A DNA stretch of 64,000 bases from Candidatus Hodarchaeota archaeon (GTDB lineage: Archaea; Asgardarchaeota; Heimdallarchaeia; Hodarchaeales; Hodarchaeaceae): the NCBI GenBank assembly GCA_016840285.1, contig JAEOSR010000004.1, forward strand, positions 3,754 through 67,753, given 5' to 3'. The notes below the pieces were generated by a model. It did not search any database. It saw only the letters and a list, made by a program, of their open reading frames with translations, and was not told the DNA's origin. This document shows, one piece after another, positions 26,340 through 35,657 of this stretch. Made by a program: the position numbers and the translations under genes. Within the stretch, counting starts at the first letter, position 1. Each line of letters begins with the position of its first letter.

Positions 26340-27275
26340 TTAAATATGCTTTACTAAAGGGATTATTTCCTTTCCAATAATTTCAATTGAATCTATATCA
26401 TGAGAGTTGGGCATATTAAAGATGACATGGCTAAATCCCATGTTTGCTAATTCCTGACATAAATCCACAACTTCATTAATAGTCATGGCATCTGATGCAA
26501 CACGAATGGTACCAAGCACCGTTAATTCAATGTCATCATAAGAACGCCCAATTTCTTTACAGTAAATTTTTAATTTGCTAAGTTTATCATTTAAAAATTC
26601 TTGACGGTTTTCATATCGTTCTCTCATCCATATCGGGAATTCTTTCAAGGGACTCCCAAATTGAAGGTTACAAGCGTCCGCATATTTTGCAACCAATCGT
26701 AGCATATTGTCTCCACCTCTCCACAGTCCAATTAATATAGGTGGGTAAGGATGAGATAGTGGTGGAGGATTATTCCAAGGTTTTTCAAGTTGGTAATGTT
26801 TTCCTTTGTATGGTGACGTATCTCCACACCATATTTGTTTCGCAATCTGTAGTGTTTCCTCCAAACGTTCAATGATCTCTTTATTTGAAAAAGCTGGGAT
26901 TCCCATACCTCTTATCTCGTCTTTTACTTGCCCTCCAGCACCAATTCCCAGATATGCCCGTCCACCTGAAAGAAGATCAAGAGTCGAAACTGCTTTCACA
27001 AGCATCCCTGGGTACCGACAGACATTGTTTGTAACCATAATTCCAATCTTTATTTGTGTCGTAACTGCTGCGAGATATGATATCGTACAATAAGCCTCTA
27101 AAACTGGTGCATCCCTAGGACCAAATGCACCCCCTAATTGAAATAGATGATCCATGACCCAAAGACTCGAAAAACCATTTTGTTCTGCAGTTTTTGCCAT
27201 TTCTACTAATTTCGATCCTACATTTTGTGGACTCCCAGGCCAATCAAAGTGATAGATTTGTAATCCAATTTTCAT
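26340..27275 (-). CDS. Luciferase-like (LLM) oxidoreductase, probably F420-dependent
   Basis: The 311-residue protein has the bacterial-luciferase TIM-barrel pattern: WVMDHLFQLG, IKIGIMVTNNVCRYPGMLVKAV and LSGGRAYLGIGAGG. Archaeal members usually use coenzyme F420 to move hydride to or from small substrates. The substrate here is not known. It is the last gene of the cassette and has a paralogue at 31648-32646 with the same start pattern and a similar C-terminal phrase. The ATG start is at 27275. Confidence 0.88.
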   Translation of the reverse strand: MKIGLQIYHFDWPGSPQNVGSKLVEMAKTAEQNGFSSLWVMDHLFQLGGAFGPRDAPVLEAYCTISYLAAVTTQIKIGIMVTNNVCRYPGMLVKAVSTLDLLSGGRAYLGIGAGGQVKDEIRGMGIPAFSNKEIIERLEETLQIAKQIWCGDTSPYKGKHYQLEKPWNNPPPLSHPYPPILIGLWRGGDNMLRLVAKYADACNLQFGSPLKEFPIWMRERYENRQEFLNDKLSKLKIYCKEIGRSYDDIELTVLGTIRVASDAMTINEVVDLCQELANMGFSHVIFNMPNSHDIDSIEIIGKEIIPLVKHI

Positions 27276-27299
27276 GAGAATTCCTCATCTTTTAACAGC

Positions 27300-28343
27300 C
27301 TAAATTAATCCTTTCGCTACTTTATTATAAAATTCTATATTTTCAGAGATGATGTGCCTTATTGGTAAGTGATAAGGACATTTTTCCTCACATTCCTCAC
27401 ATTGGTTGCACTTACTCCAACTTTCTACCGAAGGTGGCATCCACCGATTAAGGAATTCCTCACGGGGCCATAAACGCCACATACCTTCAGTAATCATTAA
27501 CATTTGAATATGAACCCCTTGTGGGCAAGGCTGACACTCCCCACATTGTCTACAAAGTGTCTTTTCTAATTGCATATGGATGGTTTTCATCATTTGCTGA
27601 TCCTGTGGTGTAAGAGTCCATGAACCCTTAACGATTTCAACAATTTCTTCGATTTCTGAGATTTTTTCGATTCCTGGTACCGGTAAAACGGTATCATATT
27701 GTAATAAGTACTTAATTGCTATATTAGCATCTTTGATACTACCACCTGCAAAAGGCTTCATCGCTACGAAACCCACATCATGTTTTTGGGCCAATGAAAC
27801 CAATTCTTCAGTAGCTTCATTCCTGACAAAATTGAAAGGGAATAGAACTGTTGAAAAAACTCCAGAAGTGATGGCTCTTCGGGCAATTTCTAGTGAATGA
27901 CTACTAATGCCGATATGATTTATTTTTCCATCTTCTAAGGCTTGTTGTGCGGCTTCCATTGCTCCTTCAGGTTTGAACACGTGTTCATATGCACTAGGAG
28001 TACTCACATTATGGAACTGCCAGATATCTATATAATCAGTCTGAAGATTAATCAAGCTCTTTTCTAAGCATTCATTGGCCATTTCTTTATTTCGCCATCC
28101 AGTTTTTGTAGCAATGATTACATGATCACGATAATCGATGATTGCTTTTCCTATACGTTTTTCACTAGTTCCATAGGCAATAGAAGTATCAATATAATTA
28201 ATTCCCAAATCAAAACACCGTCGAAGTACTTTTATCGCTGTTTCTTCAGATGGTCGTTGAATGGGAATACCTCCAATGCCAATTCTTGAAACACTAAGGT
28301 TAGTTTTTCCTAGTCTCATAGTCTTCATTCTATTATGCTCCAT
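27300..28343 (-). CDS. Aldo/keto reductase with C-terminal ferredoxin-like Cys motifs
   Basis: The 347-residue protein has an AKR barrel (MRLGKTNLSVSRIGIGG at the start, then FDLGINYIDTS and a catalytic tyrosine in SIAYGTSE) and a C-terminal part with CRQCGECQPCPQ and CNQCEECEEKCP. Such fusions pair an NAD(P)H-type reductase with an iron-sulfur module. The start may be ATG 28343 or ATG 28328; the latter has GGAG nine bases upstream. The plain AKR at 29549-30559 lacks the ferredoxin part. Confidence 0.88.
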   Translation of the reverse strand: MEHNRMKTMRLGKTNLSVSRIGIGGIPIQRPSEETAIKVLRRCFDLGINYIDTSIAYGTSEKRIGKAIIDYRDHVIIATKTGWRNKEMANECLEKSLINLQTDYIDIWQFHNVSTPSAYEHVFKPEGAMEAAQQALEDGKINHIGISSHSLEIARRAITSGVFSTVLFPFNFVRNEATEELVSLAQKHDVGFVAMKPFAGGSIKDANIAIKYLLQYDTVLPVPGIEKISEIEEIVEIVKGSWTLTPQDQQMMKTIHMQLEKTLCRQCGECQPCPQGVHIQMLMITEGMWRLWPREEFLNRWMPPSVESWSKCNQCEECEEKCPYHLPIRHIISENIEFYNKVAKGLI

Positions 28344-28428
28344 TCATCAGGAAATACTAATTTTTTAGCAGGATATTTTCTTTCGTGAATTATTCTAGGG
28401 ATAGTGCACATCTAATCTAATAGTTCCA

Positions 28429-29367
28429 TCATTTGTTTTTATAAGCAAGAAGAACCTCAAAATCATTGAATTCTGATAGTAATTTTGCTAAATTAATCGC
28501 ATTTGTAGAACTAGCATAGAAACGGAAATTGACCCTTAGCGGAATATCAGTCCAACCTGAATTCACACATTCTTTAGCCAACCCAATAAGCATTCGCTTC
28601 CATGCGTTGTGAAATCCAGGTCGCACGGCTGAAAATCTCAATAAGATTCGTTCTTCTTTGCCAATAAGAACAGTTGTTCCTGGTTGAGCTCTCAAAATGG
28701 CTCCTGTGGCCACGATTTGATTATGATGAAAAATTAATACCGCTTTCCCATCTTTGAGCACCTTATTTTGGAAATAATTTGTAGCAACTTCTTGGGTTAA
28801 AAACTGCCAATTTGGGTCTACTCTGCATAATTCAATCAATTCTTCGAGATCTTCTTGAGTAGCCGCTCGACAGGAGAAAGAATGTATTTCTTTTGTTATT
28901 TCCCACCTAGAAACTTCATTAATATCAAAATCATAAGAATAGTAATACATTCTTTCTTTTTCAGAGAAACCTTTGTTTGTAAAAAATTGTATTCTTTCTT
29001 CAATACCTTCGACATCAAGCACTAAAGGAGCAGTGATTTCTAAGGTTTTTTCCCGCTGTAGTAGATATGCTAGGACTTTATCAAAGATTTTCTCTTGTAC
29101 TTCGACTGAACATGCTGGTAGAGCCCAAGGATAGCTTATATGTGTTCGCCCTATATGTGAAGTTGAGTCTGTTGCTTGTACATATGCTAATGGGGCACCT
29201 TCTTCTGTTAGTGCATATAGGGTTGTTTTTGGATCTTTTTTCTGATCCTTATATCGGGCTCTGATTTCTTCACCTGAAGCAGGGCGACCTGTTACTTCGG
29301 AATAAATTTTTGCTTGGAGGTCTTCTAAACCTTGATCTGGTTTATAATATTGATAAACGACTTGCAT
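28429..29367 (-). CDS. GNAT-like N-acetyltransferase, paralogue of 32685-33635
   Basis: The 312-residue protein looks like a two-domain GNAT: an N-terminal repeat with FFTNKGFSEKERMYYYSYDF and a C-terminal repeat with CRAATQEDLEELIELC. The closest relative in the window is the 316-residue protein at 32685, which matches along its whole length (for example QGLEDLQAKIY versus QGLEEQQAKIY). The acceptor substrate is unknown. The pair is part of a duplicated cassette. Confidence 0.72.
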   Translation of the reverse strand: MQVVYQYYKPDQGLEDLQAKIYSEVTGRPASGEEIRARYKDQKKDPKTTLYALTEEGAPLAYVQATDSTSHIGRTHISYPWALPACSVEVQEKIFDKVLAYLLQREKTLEITAPLVLDVEGIEERIQFFTNKGFSEKERMYYYSYDFDINEVSRWEITKEIHSFSCRAATQEDLEELIELCRVDPNWQFLTQEVATNYFQNKVLKDGKAVLIFHHNQIVATGAILRAQPGTTVLIGKEERILLRFSAVRPGFHNAWKRMLIGLAKECVNSGWTDIPLRVNFRFYASSTNAINLAKLLSEFNDFEVLLAYKNK

Positions 29368-29410
29368 GGTTTTCTTTCATCCTTAAATTGTGGTACTTTT
29401 GATTGATTTT

Positions 29411-29520
29411 CGAGTTGTTTGATTACATAAGCATTTCAATTGTTCTTTCTACATCTCTATGCCCATTTTAGGTTGATCAATTTAATTACTCTTGATAAAA
29501 TCGGTGCAAGTGAATATTCA
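29411..29520 (-). pseudogene. Decayed tail of a second glycosyltransferase gene
   Basis: Read on the minus strand, this stretch aligns without gaps to the C-terminal end of the intact glycosyltransferase at 30611-31540: IFTCTDFIKSN-stop-IDQ matches IYTYNDFFKSSYIDQ, and KEQLKCLCNQ matches KEEQLPCLCYQ. Two stop codons interrupt it. The DNA itself is also visibly similar (29421-29510 against 30643-30733). It is what remains of one copy after a cassette duplication. Confidence 0.7.
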
Positions 29521-29548
29521 ATGTCTTTACCTTCAAGTGTATGTAGCG

Positions 29549-30559
29549 TCAAATAAGGCTCTTTCCTGGTTCGACCAGGGCGTCAATTCGTTGAAAATCT
29601 GTTTTTGTTAGCTTCACATGCAATGCACCTAAGTTCTCCTTCAGTTGTTGCATAGTGCGTGGACCTATGATAACACTGGTAATCCCAGGTTGTGCCATTA
29701 CCCATGCAAGGGCGAATTGGCTCATTGTGCACCCTTTTTCCTCAATAATTTCTGTTAATACATCTAGCAGGTCATAAACTGCCTCATTCAGATCACTGTC
29801 CCATACACCTTTCCAAGGTTCAAAAGTAAATCGTGTATCGTCAGGAAAGGGAATATTACGGTGGTATTTACCTGTTAGAATACCTCCATCTAGAGGAGAG
29901 TATGGCAAAATACCAATATTATATTTTTGAGCCACTGGGATGACGTCTTTTTCAATGGAACGGTCTATCATGTTGTAGAATGGTTGTTCCGTTACAAAAC
30001 GATTCAATAATACTTTATTTGATACCCAGAGTCCTTCGATAATTCGCCAGGCTGGAAATCCACTAGTACCGATATACCGTATTTTCCCGCTATGAACAAG
30101 ATCATCTAGTCCACGAAGAGTTTCATCAATTGGAATATAATCTGATGGACGATGCAGTTGATATAGGTCAATATAATCTATCCCTAACCGTTTTAAAGAA
30201 GCTTCACACTCACTGATGATGTGTCTACGGCTTAATCCGCTACTATTGGGATCGTCAGGATCCATTGGAAAGTATACTTTTGTAGCGAGTACAATCTGCT
30301 TCCGCTTACCGTTTTGCCTCAAAGCCTCCCCAATAATTTCTTCACTGCGACCCACCCCCTCGTTTGCATCACCATAAAGATTCGCTGTATCAATGAAATT
30401 CAAGTCAGCATCGATTGCCTGATTGATTATCTCAATAGCTTCACTCTCTGGTGTCCGAGACCCAAAGTTCATAGTACCTAAACATAATGGGCTAACTTTA
30501 ACCCCAGTTCGACCTAAGTTCCGATATTCCACTTTTCTCACCTTCTCATGATTTTCCAT
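29549..30559 (-). CDS. Aldo/keto reductase
   Basis: The 336-residue protein has the AKR signature: YRNLGRTGVKVSPLCLGTMNFG, FIDTANLYGDANEGVGRSEE with the catalytic tyrosine, and LATKVYFP with the lysine. It is close to the YghZ/potassium-channel-beta-like branch, which reduces aldehydes with NADPH. It lacks the ferredoxin tail of the AKR at 27300. It lies 51 bases downstream of the glycosyltransferase in the same direction. Confidence 0.9.
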   Translation of the reverse strand: MENHEKVRKVEYRNLGRTGVKVSPLCLGTMNFGSRTPESEAIEIINQAIDADLNFIDTANLYGDANEGVGRSEEIIGEALRQNGKRKQIVLATKVYFPMDPDDPNSSGLSRRHIISECEASLKRLGIDYIDLYQLHRPSDYIPIDETLRGLDDLVHSGKIRYIGTSGFPAWRIIEGLWVSNKVLLNRFVTEQPFYNMIDRSIEKDVIPVAQKYNIGILPYSPLDGGILTGKYHRNIPFPDDTRFTFEPWKGVWDSDLNEAVYDLLDVLTEIIEEKGCTMSQFALAWVMAQPGITSVIIGPRTMQQLKENLGALHVKLTKTDFQRIDALVEPGKSLI

Positions 30560-30610
30560 TACAGCTTTCCATTTATAATATTAGGATCATTTTTGAAATA
30601 GAACATTGTC

Positions 30611-31540
30611 TTATCTAATTGGATAGTAGATGGTCTTTTGATAGCATAAGCATGGTAATTGTTCTTCCTTTCTCCCTATGTCCGATTTAAGTTGATCGAT
30701 ATAACTACTCTTGAAGAAATCGTTATAAGTATAAATTGGGAAGTTTAATTGATGATCCATTATTTCAGTAAGCATCTCAATTGCTTGTGTGTAATCTTGT
30801 TGAACAATCTGCTTCAATGTAGGGGAAAAGATAATAGACTCAAGAACCCTGAAATATTCCTTTACACGATGGCTCCATTCACCACGACTTCGACGATCTA
30901 ACCGATATATTATTGATGTTTCTATCTCCTTAAGTTTAAGACCTGTTTGTGAAACAAATTGCCAGAAAACCAAAGGAAACGCATATCCAGCATGATCAAG
31001 AGTATTTGGAAGGGAGTACACCCTATAACCTTTTAACCCACAGAAAGCATCTGTTATTTCTAGATTAAAGCATTTGTTGATAGTTCTTGTCATCAACATG
31101 TTTAGAACATACCGATCCACTGGGACTTTTGTATTCTGATGCCAAAAGCGATAGGAGAGATAGCGACTCGTGGAAACTAGATCGATATCGGAATTAGAAT
31201 CAAGAAGATCTAAAATCTCTTTGATACTAATAGGAGCGTGTTGACAATCAGCATCAAATGTAATTAGGACATCATAATTTGATTTTGCCTGCTGAAATAA
31301 TGTTAGAATCGTATTTCCATACCCAAGAGGCCCATCCCTATGTCTGATATATTTGAAGGGATATTGTGTTGATAACTCTTGATAAATGTCTCGGGATTTA
31401 TCCGTGCTCCCATCATCTAATAATAACACAGTTATTTCATATTCTGAACATTCTGCGGTTAGAAATTCATAAAGGGTTTGAATACACTCAGAAATATATG
31501 CTTGTTCGTTATAGAGAGGGATTCCTATCAGTATTTTCAT
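30611..31540 (-). CDS. Family 2 glycosyltransferase
   Basis: The 309-residue protein has the GT2 features: ILIGIPLYNEQAYISECI, the nucleotide-binding LLLDDGSTDKSRD and the metal-binding TFDADCQH. There are no C-terminal membrane helices, unlike dolichol-phosphate-mannose synthases with GtrA fusions. GT2 enzymes add a sugar from a nucleotide donor to a lipid or glycan. Its C-terminal part is duplicated as a decayed remnant at 29411-29520. Confidence 0.9.
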   Translation of the reverse strand: MKILIGIPLYNEQAYISECIQTLYEFLTAECSEYEITVLLLDDGSTDKSRDIYQELSTQYPFKYIRHRDGPLGYGNTILTLFQQAKSNYDVLITFDADCQHAPISIKEILDLLDSNSDIDLVSTSRYLSYRFWHQNTKVPVDRYVLNMLMTRTINKCFNLEITDAFCGLKGYRVYSLPNTLDHAGYAFPLVFWQFVSQTGLKLKEIETSIIYRLDRRSRGEWSHRVKEYFRVLESIIFSPTLKQIVQQDYTQAIEMLTEIMDHQLNFPIYTYNDFFKSSYIDQLKSDIGRKEEQLPCLCYQKTIYYPIR

Positions 31541-31647
31541 TATTCATATTCTCCGTCTCAGCTCAATTCATTGTCTCCTAGTCTTGAGAATTTTAGATAT
31601 ATTTATGGAAAACGAAGAGAAACGCCTTCTCTGCCATCCTTTTCTCT

Positions 31648-32646
31648 TTAATTAAGTATGTCATCGTTTTTAATGCGATAAATCTCTTTATTTGGTTTTT
31701 CTAATGTTGGGATGACCTCTTTTCCTAGTATGTTGAGGGGGGTAATCTCATGGACATTTAGGATATTAAAAATGACATGTTGAAAGCCCAATTCTGCTAA
31801 TTTGCCACAAAAAGTAATAATTTCATCAGTACTCATAGAACCAGAGGTCAATTTAATATAAGTTACTACTGTTTTTTCAATTTCGTCGTAAGGACGTCCA
31901 ATGTCCTTACAATGCTTTTTTAAAACATTAATTTTTCTTTGAAGGTAATAAATTGCTGCATCGTGGCTCAAGTACATGTTTCCAAACTCTTCAACAGGTG
32001 ATCCAACGACTATATTGCAGGCATCTGCATACTTAGCTACAAGCCTTAATGTCTTTTTCTCTCCACCTCTACCAATCATAATAGGGGGATGAGGAGCACT
32101 CAATGGCTGGGGGTTATTAATTGGTTTTGAGAGTCTGTAATAATTCCCCTCATATGGATCAGGGTTCCCGTTCCACATCTGTTTAATAATTTGTAGAGTT
32201 TCTTCAAGGCGATTAAACCGTTCAGCTAAGGAGGGAAAAGGGATACCTAGTCCTTTGGCTTCATGTTCAAACCAACCAGCACCAATACCGAGATAAGTTC
32301 GGCCTTTTGATAGAACATCAATGGTTGAAACTATTTTAACTAGTAACCCTGGATGGCGGAAGAAATTACAAGTCATTGCAAGACTAATTTTTATTTTCTG
32401 AGTTAAAGCGGCTAAATAGGTGATTGTACTGTATCCATCCAACATTGGAGCTTCAACTGGACCGTGAATAGTACCATACTGGGTTCCTAGCTGGAAAAGA
32501 TGATCCATAACCCATAAGCTGTAAAATCTATTATCCTCAGCAATTTTTGCGATTGTTCCTAGTCTTTCACCTATGTTAGTTGGACTTCCAGGCCAATCAA
32601 ATTTTCCTATATGCAATCCAACTTTCAACTTTCTTTTTCTCTCCAT
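31648..32646 (-). CDS. Luciferase-like (LLM) oxidoreductase, probably F420-dependent, second copy
   Basis: The 332-residue protein repeats the pattern of the 26340 gene: KVGLHIGKFDWPGSPTNIG, LWVMDHLFQLG, LSKGRTYLGIGAGW and ADACN. Close sequence similarity shows the two are paralogues. Cofactor F420 is inferred from the family. It is preceded by the second GNAT and followed by the glycosyltransferase, all on the minus strand. Confidence 0.88.
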   Translation of the reverse strand: MERKRKLKVGLHIGKFDWPGSPTNIGERLGTIAKIAEDNRFYSLWVMDHLFQLGTQYGTIHGPVEAPMLDGYSTITYLAALTQKIKISLAMTCNFFRHPGLLVKIVSTIDVLSKGRTYLGIGAGWFEHEAKGLGIPFPSLAERFNRLEETLQIIKQMWNGNPDPYEGNYYRLSKPINNPQPLSAPHPPIMIGRGGEKKTLRLVAKYADACNIVVGSPVEEFGNMYLSHDAAIYYLQRKINVLKKHCKDIGRPYDEIEKTVVTYIKLTSGSMSTDEIITFCGKLAELGFQHVIFNILNVHEITPLNILGKEVIPTLEKPNKEIYRIKNDDILN

Positions 32647-32684
32647 TAATCATTTTTGTAAGGTATCCTAAGGATGAATATAGT

Positions 32685-33635
32685 CTACAAACTATTCGTA
32701 TAGGTTAAAAGAACCGCAATATCTTCAATTTCGTCTTGTAGTTCGGCTAGATGAATTGCATTCATTGAATAACCAAAGAATAATGTGCTAATTCTTAAGG
32801 GAAAATTCTGCCAACCACTTTTGCGACAATCTTTACTAACTTCAATAAGCAACCGTTTCCAAGCTTGAGGATGGTTAAGACGTGTTGCAGAGGTTAAACT
32901 GATTATTTCAAGTCCTTTATCTTTTCCCCTTGTAAGTTTTCTACGATATGGAAGACCTACAGAGACTATCTGATTGTTTTTAAGGATCAGCTTGTTCTGA
33001 TCATCCTTTAGAAAAGTATTTTCAACGTAGTATTTAGCCTCCTCAACACTAGGGAAAACATCACGCATATAATTATCCGCGTGACATACTTCAATTATTT
33101 GGTCAAGATCTTCAGTTGTACCTGATCTACACGTATAAGAAGCAATTTCATCAGTCATCTCCCAATTGCAAACATCTATTAGATTGAAATCAACGCTATT
33201 TACATAAAGATGTTCTTTTTCAATGAATCCTTTCCTCTGAAAAAATGCAATACGGTCATCTGTTGTAGTTGTATCAAATACGACTTCCCCAGCAAGTACT
33301 TGAGGATGAATAGTATCCTTTAACCACGTTAATAGATCATCAAAGATTTTTTCTTGAGCTTCGGGAGGACACTCTGGTAAAGCCCAGGGGAAACTTATAA
33401 TATACGTTCCTGGTCTTGCAGCCCATTTGCTGGTCTGTACATAAGCTAAAAGTTTATTATTCTCCGTTAAAACATAACGAGCACTCTGAGGGTTTCTTTT
33501 TTCACCTTTAAAGCGCATTTTAATCTCCTCTGCATCAGCAGGGAGTCCTGATACTTCTATATAGATTTTTGCTTGTTGCTCTTCTAATCCCTGATTAGGT
33601 TCATAATTTCGATAAATTAAGTTCACTACCAGCAA
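32685..33635 (-). CDS. GNAT-like N-acetyltransferase, first gene of the cassette
   Basis: The 316-residue protein is a full-length paralogue of the one at 28429. Shared landmarks are the N-terminal QGLEEQQAKIYIEVSGLPAD, SFPWALPECPPEAQEKIFDDL and AWKRLLIEVSKDCRKSGW. A two-domain GNAT fold is inferred from the pattern, not from a clear acetyl-CoA signature, so the assignment is moderate. Its promoter should lie in 33636-33832, shared with the divergent regulator. Confidence 0.72.
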   Translation of the reverse strand: MLVVNLIYRNYEPNQGLEEQQAKIYIEVSGLPADAEEIKMRFKGEKRNPQSARYVLTENNKLLAYVQTSKWAARPGTYIISFPWALPECPPEAQEKIFDDLLTWLKDTIHPQVLAGEVVFDTTTTDDRIAFFQRKGFIEKEHLYVNSVDFNLIDVCNWEMTDEIASYTCRSGTTEDLDQIIEVCHADNYMRDVFPSVEEAKYYVENTFLKDDQNKLILKNNQIVSVGLPYRRKLTRGKDKGLEIISLTSATRLNHPQAWKRLLIEVSKDCRKSGWQNFPLRISTLFFGYSMNAIHLAELQDEIEDIAVLLTYTNSL

Positions 33636-33832
33636 TTCTCCTTCACTTGTTTGATTGTGGTTTCTCCGCGGTTAGTGACATTAATTAACTAGCACTGTCA
33701 ATGATTGTAATAACATTTATTAGATTTACTATTATGGCTAACATTTAACTGATATCATATTTCCCTCTAAGTCGAAGAAAATTCATTAAATCATCAGTCA
33801 TAGACCCGTTTCTTTTCCATGGGTGTCTTAGA

Positions 33833-34528
33833 ATGAAGGACGGAAATAATTCGAGCAAAAAATCCTCAGAATATTGTTTTTACATAACGTATAAACCCCA
33901 AAATGTGAAATTTGTGTCAAAAAAGGAATTAGATCTAATCAAAGAACATTATCTGATTATTTCCGCTTTACGAAATACTCTAATGAGTGTAAAAGATATT
34001 CACAATCTCTTTCACGATCAAAATACTGGAGACTATACTTATACATTAAAAACTATCTACCGACATTTAGAAAAATTAGAAGACGCAGGGATAGTAACAG
34101 CTGCTGGTTATCGGGAAAAAAAGGGAACACGATCATGTGAAAAAGTATACTGTAGAACAGCGAAAATTTTTTACCCCGAAATTGAAGAAGAGGATCTAGA
34201 GTGGTGGGAATTAGAAAATGGTGAACGCTATGCCCAAATATTTAGAGTCACATTAGCTGAGCTATTACAAACATCAGAACCAGACAAACAATCGTTTAAT
34301 AAATTATTCAAACAATTAAACATGTTGCAAACCAAAACAAAAATAGATTTATTCGAAAAAGCAGGAAATAAAGCAGAATTAGCGGACTTTCTTAGTCAAA
34401 TTGATATCGATAAATTGAATTCTATTGCTGATTTAGCAAGTATCCTTAAAGTTCTTTTACAAGACCCAGATTTGTTAACTCAAATGCAAAGCCTCTTGAA
34501 CGTTAGAGAGTCGAAAAATAGTATTTGA
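33833..34528 (+). CDS. Winged-helix transcriptional regulator
   Basis: The 231-residue protein has an HTH block (residues about 32-90) with SVKDIHNLF, TLKTIYRHLEKLEDAGIV and a wing (YREKKGTRSCEKVYCR). The rest is helical and may serve dimerisation. Position suggests control of the divergent GNAT-LLM-GT2-AKR cassette. It is followed within 12 bases by the remains of an antiporter gene, which it may once have regulated or been co-transcribed with. Confidence 0.75.
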   Translation: MKDGNNSSKKSSEYCFYITYKPQNVKFVSKKELDLIKEHYLIISALRNTLMSVKDIHNLFHDQNTGDYTYTLKTIYRHLEKLEDAGIVTAAGYREKKGTRSCEKVYCRTAKIFYPEIEEEDLEWWELENGERYAQIFRVTLAELLQTSEPDKQSFNKLFKQLNMLQTKTKIDLFEKAGNKAELADFLSQIDIDKLNSIADLASILKVLLQDPDLLTQMQSLLNVRESKNSI

Positions 34529-34539
34529 GGAAATTTCCA

Positions 34540-35310
34540 ATGTCAGAAACTGATGTCACCTTTGCTTTATTTATAATAATTGTCGCAGGAGTTTTAGCAG
34601 GACGATTTGCGGAAAGAAACAACTTTCCAAGGACAATTCCATTGATTTTTACTGGCATCTTTCTCGCAGCTATCAACACACTCACGCAGGAACCATTATA
34701 AGTTGTAGAGGACATACATGAAATAACATTATTTATTGTAGAAATCGCGCTAATCGTGATATTATTCAAAGAAGGCATGCATCTAAATATTCGGGAAGTG
34801 AGACAGTATTTTGGGACAATTTTGTCTATAGCTACTGTTGGAGTAGTAATTAAAACATTCATAATCGGAATCATTGCCACCGTAATTTTTTCCTTGATGA
34901 CTCTATTCATTTCGCCTCCTCCCCCAGTATCGTTAACTTTAACAACTGCTCTCCTCCTAGGAGCAATATTTACTCCTACTGACCCCGCAGCTACCTTTTC
35001 GATACTTCGTGGAGGAAGAAAACAAGTCAGGAAGATGAATATTGTAGTCTGCGGATTATTGTTACATCCTACTTTATAAAAAGGGTAAAATGTTATTATC
35101 CAGAACATAGAGTTGTTAGCCTTAAAGTGATGAAATTTATTGAAAAGACTGATTTCAACAGGCCAAGTAAGAAGACCCACCATTCTACTCATTCAATCAA
35201 TGGATGAGGAACGACTTTTATATCGAATAATTTCATCAGGCGTCCCTCTTCGGGTACAAAATTTAATTTTTGAAGCAATTGAAGAATTTGGACAAAACCG
35301 ATCAATCTAA
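34540..35310 (+). pseudogene. Decayed CPA1-type Na+/H+ antiporter (NhaP-like)
   Basis: The frame starts at ATG 34540 (MSETDVTFALFIIIVAGVL), hits TAA at 34699-34701, resumes in the same frame and ends at TAA after 35079. The middle part carries the CPA1 signature TPTDPAATFSILRGG and strong membrane helices. A last in-frame piece at 35200-35310 (MDEERLLYRIISSG start) may be the original C-terminus. Total length is well below a working antiporter of about 400 residues, so most helices are lost. Confidence 0.75.
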
Positions 35311-35657
35311 GATGAAGTATTTATTATGTATTTATATATTAATTACATGACTGAACAACATCAACACCATCTCCCCTCTCCTGCCCCTACGCTTCGCGAC
35401 TAGTCAACGTATTTATAAAGTGATTGCCTGTTCAGACAATATCCTTATAAATCCGCGCGCCAATTTGGTCATTGGACAGCTTAGTCCTTTATTATGTCAC
35501 CGCTTTCCCGTATGGGTGAGAAACAGCTATTATGTTGATTCTTTCGCATCTCGGACAATCTTTCACTCAGGGGATTAAGCTGTTCATTCTCTGCCTTTCA
35601 TCTCTTGATGATGGAAGGCGATAATCTCGTTTCAAGTTGTTTAGGAAGAATAGTAAA
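35311..35657 (+). promoter_or_regulatory. Long leader or promoter region of the TusA-DsrE operon with stem-loops
   Basis: This gene-free stretch is richer in G and C than its surroundings. TATA-like boxes lie near 35409-35417 and 35450-35456. Downstream are possible stems: CCAAT/ATTGG near 35471, AACAGCT (35522-35528) with AGCTGTT (35578-35584), and a ten-pair hairpin 35593-35602 with 35610-35619 (one G-U pair) about 38 bases before the tusA start. A structured 5' leader is likely if transcription starts near 35480. No known riboswitch class is recognised. Confidence 0.45.

Noticed and set aside
34503..35192. 229-codon frame on the minus strand over the antiporter region
   Set aside because: It is antisense to a stretch with a clear CPA1 signature, has low-complexity Thr/Ile/Asn runs and no family pattern. 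The plus strand, though broken, is the true coding record.
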